Shown here: positions 57,552-64,000 of the stretch, piece after piece | Layout of the letters: the number at the start of each line of letters is the position of its first letter | Position numbering within the stretch: the stretch's first letter is position 1 | The notes under the pieces: generated by a model | What the model saw: only the letters and a program-made list of their open reading frames with translations | Databases searched by the model: none | Told to the model about the DNA's origin: nothing | Source: Tausonia pullulans | Taxonomy: Eukaryota > Basidiomycota > Tremellomycetes > Cystofilobasidiales > Mrakiaceae | Direction: 5' to 3' | Assembly: GCA_951802195.1 (NCBI GenBank) | Contig: OX637620.1 | Span: forward strand, 558,001 to 622,000 | DNA length: 64,000 nt | Program-made: the position numbers and the translations under genes

Positions 57552-58233
57552 ATGGTCCCTCCTCCCGCTCAGACCAAGACGACTCGTACCAAGGCGCGGT
57601 TGATTGGCTCGCTCCTCTTTTGCCCGACTTGCTCGACCTTGCTCGACCTCCCCGGAGCGGACCGCGACGTGATTGTCTGCGAGCAATGCGGTCACGAGGA
57701 GCCCGCTGATTGTCAGCCCGTTACCTTCCGCCCATCTGGCCATCTGAAGCAGACACTGACCCTGCTGGTTCTATCTGGTCGTCCTCTTCTGCTGTGTAGC
57801 TTACGAGAACCTCGACGTCCAAACCTACTCGAACCCGGCGGCATTCCCAAGTGCCCTCCGAGCCAAGCGAGCGCTCGTCGTCAAGGCCGAGGACGAGGAA
57901 GTTGAGAATGCATCCCCCGTCGTGCGTAACTCGCTTCCATTTTATATCGCGTCGACCGAAAATACGTGTTGTTACGACCGCAGAGCTGACTCCCTTGCTC
58001 TTTCTTGCTGTCTCTCACGCCTCACAGGTCCAGGAGGAGTGCCAGAAGTGCCACCACATTGGACTCTCGTACCAGGATCTTCAACTCCGAAGTGCAGATG
58101 AAGGCGCGACTACTGTGAGCAGAGCAGCTTCTGACCGTCATCATCGCTAGACGAGACCATACTGACCCATTCGGATCCGCTCTAGTTCTACACTTGCCTC
58201 AACTGCGGTGACAAGACGAAGATCAACAACTAG
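57552..58233 (+). CDS. RPA12: DNA-directed RNA polymerase I subunit Rpa12
   Basis: Small zinc-ribbon subunit of RNA polymerase I needed for RNA cleavage and termination at rDNA. The start at 57552 gives MVPPPAQTKTTRTKARLIGS. The N-terminal ribbon is FCPTCSTLLDLPGADRD then VCEQCG. A linker follows (YENLDVQTYSNPAAFPSALR), with acidic residues. The C-terminal TFIIS-like ribbon is ECQKCHHIGLSYQDLQLRSA, DEGATTFYTCLNCG, with the RSADE acidic hairpin intact and four Cys ligands. The protein ends KTKINN at TAG 58231-58233. Four exons, about 135 residues, which is the normal length for this subunit. Confidence 0.93.
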
Positions 58234-58674
58234 ACGGAGAGCGTGCGCGTTTCTTGTTCCGCCATGGCGCTCCTCGTTGTCAGCGGCAATACCCCCTTCT
58301 TCTATGATACCCTTTCTCTCTGTCTTATCGACGCGTCACTCGGCTCTTCCAATCTTTGGTTGACGTTGTTCAGGCTCAGGTCATCGAGTCTACAAGAGTG
58401 CGATGCACAATTGGCCTGCGCGCGGATCAGCTTTCATCGTGACCCCTTTCTGCCCACGCTTCTTGGGTCTACATGTCGAGAGTAGTTAGAGATGTCCCTT
58501 GTTCCCACGTTCCATTATCGACTTGGCATCTAAAGGAATTGATGACGATCCGTTACCACGTAAGGGAACCTCGTTAAGGCGCGTCGCGCTCTGCGACGCG
58601 ACGAGCTGGACAGCCTCTTTCGCCTCGAACGTTCACCACCGTCAACACCTCCCGCCCTCTGGCGAGATGTCAAC
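58234..58674. other. Intergenic region RPA12 / GPI1
   Basis: 3' flank of RPA12 and the upstream region of GPI1. An upstream ATG at 58667, out of frame, lies just before the chosen GPI1 start. No gene or RNA is recognised. Confidence 0.45.
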
Positions 58675-61077
58675 ATGGCCAATATCGTCTTTCTCCTCTG
58701 TCCTCCTCGCTCCCCTCTCCCCTCCGATGCATTCTTGATCGGGTACACGCTCCCGAAGGCATGCGTTGTCGTCTCGCTTCAGCCCACCTCAACGCGTCGA
58801 GAAGACCTTGACCTGGGGCTTGCGGCCATCCCACCAACCTCGGGTGGCCTTCGAATATCCATCCTTGGAATACTCCATGCTCCGGGAGACCCTAGGGACC
58901 CACAGGGAGAAAGGCCGGGCGAGAACGTTAGCGCATGGATCCATCTTGACTCGACACCATCAGGAACACCTTCACAGTGAGTCCTGAGCAGATGTTGACC
59001 CTGAAGCAGATTGAATTTCTAAAAGGCATCCTATTGGTTCAGCCCGCTCCTCCGAATCATCCTCTATGATCCGCCAAACCCTTCAAAGCACCATTTTCTC
59101 GCCCTCTCACCGCTTAAACTCGACGTGTCTAGCAACTCGATCTCGTCTTCCGGGGGAGACCGTCTCCTCGGCGCCGTGATGGAAGCGAATGAGGAGGGCT
59201 CCTGCCTCAGCAACGTCCGGGCATCTCAGCGAGGGGCGGACGGGTCTTTTTGGGCTGCCATCCAACTCGTAAGTGGGCATATCCTGGCAAGCTCTCGCGA
59301 TCCAGCCGACCCTGATTGGCCGCCCGTACAGATGAACCAAGCCTGCCTCCTCGACCAGAATCTACGAAGGCGTCTCGCTGGCCTTACTCCCGCTTCTTCA
59401 CCCGAAACGAAACAGTTTCAAGTTCTATCGTTCTGGTGGTCGCGGGTGACTGCCGCGCTCTCGCCTTCTCACATCGGTCCCGTCTGGCTCCTTCGGCTCC
59501 TTCGCACACCCCTCCCGCTCGGCATCCCTTTACTCAAAGACCTCTCTGCATCAGGTTTGTACAATTTACTTTAGAGTAAGGGGGAAAGCCTGACTGGTCT
59601 TCTCACATAGTAAACCAGATCGATGTACGCGCCGAGCAAGCCGTCTTTCTGCCCACTCAGCTCCCCATCCTGAAGGCTTCGAACGACCTCAACACGGCTG
59701 TTTCGCGGGCACGATACATCAAGTCAGCCACCTCTGAGGCTCGAATGAAAACCGCCGCAATCTGACTGACCTTTTTGACGCAGCTTCTATAATAATGTTT
59801 GGCTCATCCTTAACGACATCATCGTTGGACGGTCCTTGGGGACTGTCCTCTGCGAAACAAACGTGACTGTGGCGGACGAGCTTTCTCGAGTGATCACGGT
59901 GAGGCCTTCAGCGGAATGCCTGATCTCGACATGGCTGACCTTGGCGAGGCTGAACGATCAGGCTTACACGATCCGTCTCCCGGTCGAGACTCTCGAGTGG
60001 CTCAACGCATGGCCCGGGGGACTCAAGCTTAATTCCGAGCTCTCGGCCTTCATTTCTTCAGCCTTTCTGGCCCTCATCTCGGTCTGGGAGCAAGGTCAGC
60101 ATCGGACTTAGGCGCTTTTCCTCGCTGATGAACTTGAGCCTGACAAGAGATTTCGACGTAAAGCGGTGTTGCAGCCAATTCTGCATCACCTTCCAACTAT
60201 ACTTATTCTGATCGGCGCATCGGGTATCCTGGGCGCGACGATGTTGCTCTCGATGCTCTCGGATCTTCTCTCGCTCCTCACCGGCCACCTGTACATCGCC
60301 TACCTCCTCGCGACCTGGTCCTTCCGGAGCTTCAAGACGGTCCTGGGCACTCTCTTCAATGTTTTCCGAGGTGACGCCAATTTTCCCCACTCGCTTATGG
60401 ATTTAGCTTACATTACCTCTCTCCAGGCAAGCGGGTCAACGTTCTCCGAAATCGAGTTGACTCGGTCGAGTACTCGGTCGATCAGCTCCTCCTCGGCTCG
60501 ATCCTCTTCACCCTCTTTTCGTTCTTATTTCCGACAGTGGTTGTCTACTACCTCGCAATTTCCCTTGTGAGTCCTTGCTGTTTCAGCACCAAATTTACCT
60601 CGAGAGGCTGACGCTTTCTCGCCTAGTCCCGCTTTGTCATCATATTTGGCCACGCTCTCTTCGAAACATGTCTCGCTTTCATGAACCACTTCCCCCTTTT
60701 TGCAGTCCTCCTCCGGGCGAAGGATCCAGCCCGGCTTCCAGGTATGTGACCCTCTATTTTGCTTCCTCTGCTCTTTGGCTGACCTTCCGTTTCGCGCTGC
60801 AGGTGGGGTGGAAATAGACGTCTCCCAACAGCATCCCGGTGTGCTCGTCCTCCAAAATCGACCTATCCCGATGGCGCGCATCTTCTTCCAACACTGTCCG
60901 TTCGATCTGCTTCTGAGCTTGCCTTGAATACTCCTGACGTCCCCGTGTCCTGCAGTCGTCCTTGTCGGCCGGCTCTCGGCCCACTACTCTCCGATCAGGC
61001 TTCTCAAATGCCTCTGGGTTGGAGAGACGATCCAGCCGATCGAGCGTTTCAGACTGCGCTACAGCAGCGTCCTTTAA
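58675..61077 (+). CDS. GPI1: GPI-N-acetylglucosaminyltransferase subunit Gpi1 (PIG-Q)
   Basis: Multi-span ER membrane subunit of the enzyme that transfers GlcNAc to phosphatidylinositol, the first step of GPI anchor synthesis. The start at 58675 gives MANIVFLLCPPRSPLPSD. The N-terminal half is variable. The Gpi1 domain starts near 59740 with KFYNNVWLILNDIIVGRSLG, then VETLEWLNAWPGGLKLNSEL, LTGHLYIAYLLATWSFRSFK, TVLGTLFNVFRGKRVNVLRN and VDQLLLGSILFTLFSFLFPT, then FETCLAFMNHFPLFAVLLR. The end after the last intron is LLKCLWVGETIQPIERFRL, with TAA at 61075-61077. At least six hydrophobic segments are visible. The gene has about nine exons. Its stop lies 46 bases from that of the convergent FAD monooxygenase, so the 3' UTRs must overlap. 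Confidence 0.9.
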
Positions 61078-61123
61078 GAGTCCGCGGTATCTTCCATTTT
61101 ACGATAGAACATACACAAGTACA

Positions 61124-62970
61124 TTATGCGCCTGCAATGGCCTTGGCCTCTCCCTTCCACTCCTCTCTGCTCCGGAAGAGGTACGCCAGCCGGTCCTCGC
61201 TTGCGCTGAGGTTGGCTTCCCATCTGTTGCGGGAGGCGGCCGTCCAAGCGTCGATGGCCGCGTGGACATCGGAAGAAGTCGTGATGGCCTCCGCGAGCGA
61301 GGTACCGAGGGTGACTCCGTCGACGAGCCTGGTGATCGAAAGGGGAGGAAGGGCACATCAGTTTCTTTCTGAACGAGCAACAAAGGGATGGGGGCCACGA
61401 ACGTAGTATTTCCTCCCTCTCCCAAGACTTTTGGTGTGAAGGACCGAAATTCAGCACAAACTTTCCAAACCTCCCTCGAAACACACTCACAGATTGGCAT
61501 AGCGTGCGCAGAGTCTCCAATGAGGTGGATCTTATCTCCCCCGGCAACCTGACGCTTGAGCTCTGCAAGCTCCTCTGTCGGCGGCAGGCGAAGCGAGCGG
61601 AGAAGCCAGTTGTACTGGTGCGGGCCACAGCATGAGAATCAGCTGCTTGAACTCTGTCTGCACCAGAGATTGATGGTGGACGGACCTGGAAGTCGCCTTC
61701 GCCCTTTTTGGTGTCTCCAATTAGCGTCTTATAGTGCTCGCGAGTCTTGGCGCGGAGGAGCCTCAGTTCATCGAAACTGGCGGCGGGTTCAATTGCTTGT
61801 TAGGACAGTTACGAGCGGCCAGGGGAAGAAAGATTTCGCACAGCTCCTCCGGTATGTCTTTGGCCTGACCGAGAGCGCGAGCAGGGTTCCAGAGTGGGCC
61901 ATCTTCTGACAGAGGGAGACGGAGGTAGACCCCTGGACAGTACATAGAAGTGGAGAGGTTGATCAGTCCGAGGCAGATTCGGCTCGTCCCTCATTGACCA
62001 GGGCTAGCGTTGCGTACACTGAATCCGGACATCGTCCTAGATGGAGATGAGTCCCAAGATCAGTCCCGTGCATTCGCAGAAGTGTGATGTGCACCCTCAC
62101 TTTGGTAAAGGTGTTGTAGCCCGAGGCATAAGCGCCATGCTCGAAGACGTCAACCTGGAGGACATCGTTATCGGTCCGAGTGCGGTAGATCGGCTTGCCC
62201 TGAAGAAGCGTCTGGGACGGGATACGACCTTGACCTGACGGTATGCGCAAAGCTTCAGCGATGGCCTGAGGGAGGTGCTGTGATAACCCGACGATGACGG
62301 ACCGGTATAGCAGACGATCGGCAGGACGTCTGGCTCGACTGACGGTAGAAGCTGTTGGCGGACTGAAAGACCAAGGAGGTTTTGATAAGGCTGACGAAGA
62401 AGCTGAAGGCTAGTAGGAAGGTGTACCTTTCGAGTGGACGCCATCGCCAGCGATGATGCCTGAGCCAAGTACGCTCTCTCCGTCGACGAACCACGCGCGG
62501 ATGGCCTCCCGGCCGTCCTCGTCCCTGACAGCCTCGAACCTCTCGAACTTCTTCTCGAAATCGATTGACAGTCCGTCCTTGAGCATCTGGCCAAGCACGC
62601 CCCGGTTCACGCGGATGGACTTATCGCCGTAGCCGTCGATGCGGCCAACGGTCGCGCCCGTCTCGATGTCGAACACGCGCCGCTCAACGCGCCCCTTGCC
62701 TCCGAGCGAGGCGTCGACGGCGCAGAAAGCAATAGGCTTCTTGTCCCCAACGACCTCTTGAATGTCCTCATAGCCCCACGGGTGAAGCGTGAGCGAGTAC
62801 GATGGCCGGGACGTTGCCCGAAACTGGTCGAAGATCCGGATGTGCGAGGGTGTCGCGAGGCCGCTCTTACGGAGCGTCTGGGCGAGTGAGAGGTTGCCAA
62901 GGCCGGCACCGATGAGGAGAAGAGGAAGTTCCTTGGGGAGCGAACCAGCGATGGAGACGATGGCGGACAT
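61124..62970 (-). CDS. Class A FAD-dependent monooxygenase (salicylate/kynurenine hydroxylase-like)
   Basis: NAD(P)H-dependent aromatic hydroxylase fold. The start at 62970 (MSAIVSIAGSLPKELP) leads to LLLIGAGLGNLSLAQTLRKS, the GxGxxG dinucleotide fold with one changed spacing, then SIRVNRGVLGQMLKDGL. IIAGDGVHS is the DG motif. Later exons have TDNDVLQVDVFEHGAYASGY, WVYLRLPLSEDGPLWNPARA, KDIPEELFDELRLLRAKTRE and KIHLIGDSAHAMPI, the GD motif that contacts the FAD ribose. The last exon is LVDGVTLGTSLAEAITTSSD, ending with TAA at 61124. The apparent frame break near 61800-61860 disappears if GTGCGA at about 61841 is used as donor. There are eight or so exons. The aromatic substrate cannot be read off. 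It is divergent from TRP4 with 350 bases between starts. Confidence 0.82.
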
Positions 62971-63320
62971 AGCGCAGGGCGAAGGGCGGGCTGTCTATTT
63001 ATTTGACGAGGAGACAGGAAAGGACGGAAGGAAGAGCGACGGCTCTACAAGCGACGCGCGCAAAGTCCGACAGAGAAGAGAGGCGCGAGGGGTGCGAGGG
63101 ACAGTCGCTCGTAAATGACAGTGTCTGTCAAGCAAGGGCCAGGAGAGCGGTCGTTGGTGGTCAGAGAGTGATGGCGGGCTGGCTTGACGTTCATTCGGCC
63201 TCTCCAGTCGGTCCGTGGTTTCGAGGGGGCAAAGAGACGACGCGGACAGTAGGGCGACCGACATCCAGTCGAGTCAGCCCTCGACCAACACCTCATCCTT
63301 TCCGTTCGTCCTTGCCCGCC
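62971..63320. promoter_or_regulatory. Divergent promoter FAD monooxygenase / TRP4
   Basis: 350 bases between head-to-head start codons. A TGACTC-type site (Gcn4/bZIP core, TGASTCA-like), which would fit a tryptophan gene, is not evident as a perfect match; the sequence TCGAGTCAGCC at about 63269-63279 comes closest. No TATA box is obvious. Confidence 0.45.
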
Positions 63321-64000
63321 ATGACGTCCGCCTACACGCCCGAGACGTTCAAGCCCCTCCTCAAGCTGCTCCATAGCACTCCGGAGCTCTTCACGCCCGA
63401 GCTTGCAACTGCCGCGTTCGAGCACCTCGCCCTCGGCCCCTCGGGCGCGACCGAGGCTCAGATCGGAGCGTTCCTGACGGCGCTCACGCTCTCCAAGCTC
63501 GACCAGCGGGCCGACATGATCACTGCGTGCGCCAAGGTCATGCGCAGGTACTCCATTCCAGTTGAGACGGTCGCCGACGCCGAGGGTCTCGTCGTCGACA
63601 TTGTCGGCACCGGAGGCGACGGCCATGACACGTTCAACGTCTCAACGAGCGCGGGGATTGTCGCTGCTGGAGCTGGAGCTGTCGTCTGCAAGGTGAGCAC
63701 CACGCCAGTCGGCTTCTTACTTTATTAGATGACAGCGTGTTCCTGTTTGATGCGCGCGCCGTGACTTGCTAACGCGTCATGCGCCTACCCTGTCCGTCTA
63801 CCTCTTCAGCACGGCAACAAGGCTTCCACCTCCTCCTCTGGCTCGGCCGATCTCCTTATCGCTCTCACCTGCCCTCTTACCTTTCCGCCGTCGTCGCTTT
63901 CCAAGATCCTCACTCCTGCGACCCCCTTTGCGTTCCTCTTTGCCTCTCTCTACCACCCCTCAATGGCGCTGCTCGCGCCGATTCGCAAATCGCTCCCCTT
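63321..64000 (+). CDS. TRP4: Anthranilate phosphoribosyltransferase (5' part, runs off the window)
   Basis: Second step of tryptophan synthesis from chorismate: anthranilate plus PRPP gives phosphoribosyl-anthranilate. The start at 63321 gives [20 protein letters not shown], then [20 protein letters not shown]. The signature [20 protein letters not shown] binds the PRPP diphosphate, followed by [14 protein letters not shown]. An intron at 63693-63809 separates it from [16 protein letters not shown], which continues the PRPP site. The last readable part, [20 protein letters not shown], matches the FLFAxxYHPAM motif of the family with a Ser for Ala. The gene is open to the window end; about half is missing. 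Confidence 0.93.

Noticed and set aside
61763-61945. Apparent frame break in the FAD monooxygenase near the segment ending PPPVSMN
   Set aside because: Using GTGCGA as donor with a CTAAC branch site and CCGCCAG acceptor joins EEL to FDELRLLRAK in frame, so the apparent extra coding sequence is intronic.
1-64000. CRISPR arrays, integrated phage, defence islands or secondary-metabolite clusters
   Set aside because: No regularly spaced repeats, prophage genes, or polyketide/NRPS-type enzymes are visible, and the genes present are typical nuclear fungal housekeeping genes.

Overview
The window looks like nuclear DNA of a basidiomycete fungus, most like a GC-rich red-yeast or smut-type genome (Pucciniomycotina, for example a Microbotryomycete; the taxon is inferred). 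The reasons are: almost every gene is cut by many short introns with GTRNGY donors, CTGAC/CTAAC branch sites and YAG acceptors; codons prefer C or G at the third position; genes are tightly packed on both strands; and the gene content is fungal (Zn2Cys6 regulator, MNN-type mannosyltransferase, GH5 exo-glucanase, TRP4). All CDS spans below run from start codon to stop codon and include introns. I joined exons by eye.

Left part (1-13.5 kb): the tail of an unknown gene, an MFS transporter, ribosomal protein eL30, a decayed gene relic, a GT71 mannosyltransferase and one tRNA-Thr(AGU). The stretches 4.8-7.7 kb and 12.05-13.5 kb hold no intact gene. Middle left (13.5-30.9 kb): a HAM1-like protein, NAD(P)HX dehydratase, a GH5 exo-beta-1,3-glucanase, a poorly resolved 3 kb stretch with fragments of one or two membrane-protein genes, a Zn2Cys6 transcription factor with two microexons, and a 2.3 kb stretch with only weak coding signals.

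Right part (30.9-64 kb): a dense run of conserved housekeeping genes. These are gamma-tubulin complex protein GCP4, a B12D/MLRQ-family mitochondrial protein, V-ATPase subunit a, U5 snRNP 40K protein, cytochrome bc1 core protein 2, arginyltransferase ATE1, a GT25 glycosyltransferase, sorting nexin Snx41/Atg20, TRAPPC12, a small probable mitochondrial protein, a divergent G6PD-family enzyme, RNA polymerase I subunit Rpa12, GPI1 of the GPI-GlcNAc transferase, a class A FAD monooxygenase, and the 5' part of TRP4.

Functional links: several divergent pairs share short promoters (SNRNP40/QCR2, SNX41/TRAPPC12, FAD monooxygenase/TRP4). Membrane traffic and glycosylation genes recur (GT71, GT25, SNX41, TRAPPC12, GPI1, V-ATPase), but they are not a cluster in the metabolic sense. 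I see no CRISPR, provirus, biosynthetic cluster or defence island. The most unusual item is the G6PD-family protein at 55.2-57.3 kb. It has lost two of the residues that hold the substrate phosphate and may be a glucose dehydrogenase of the gluconate-shunt type.
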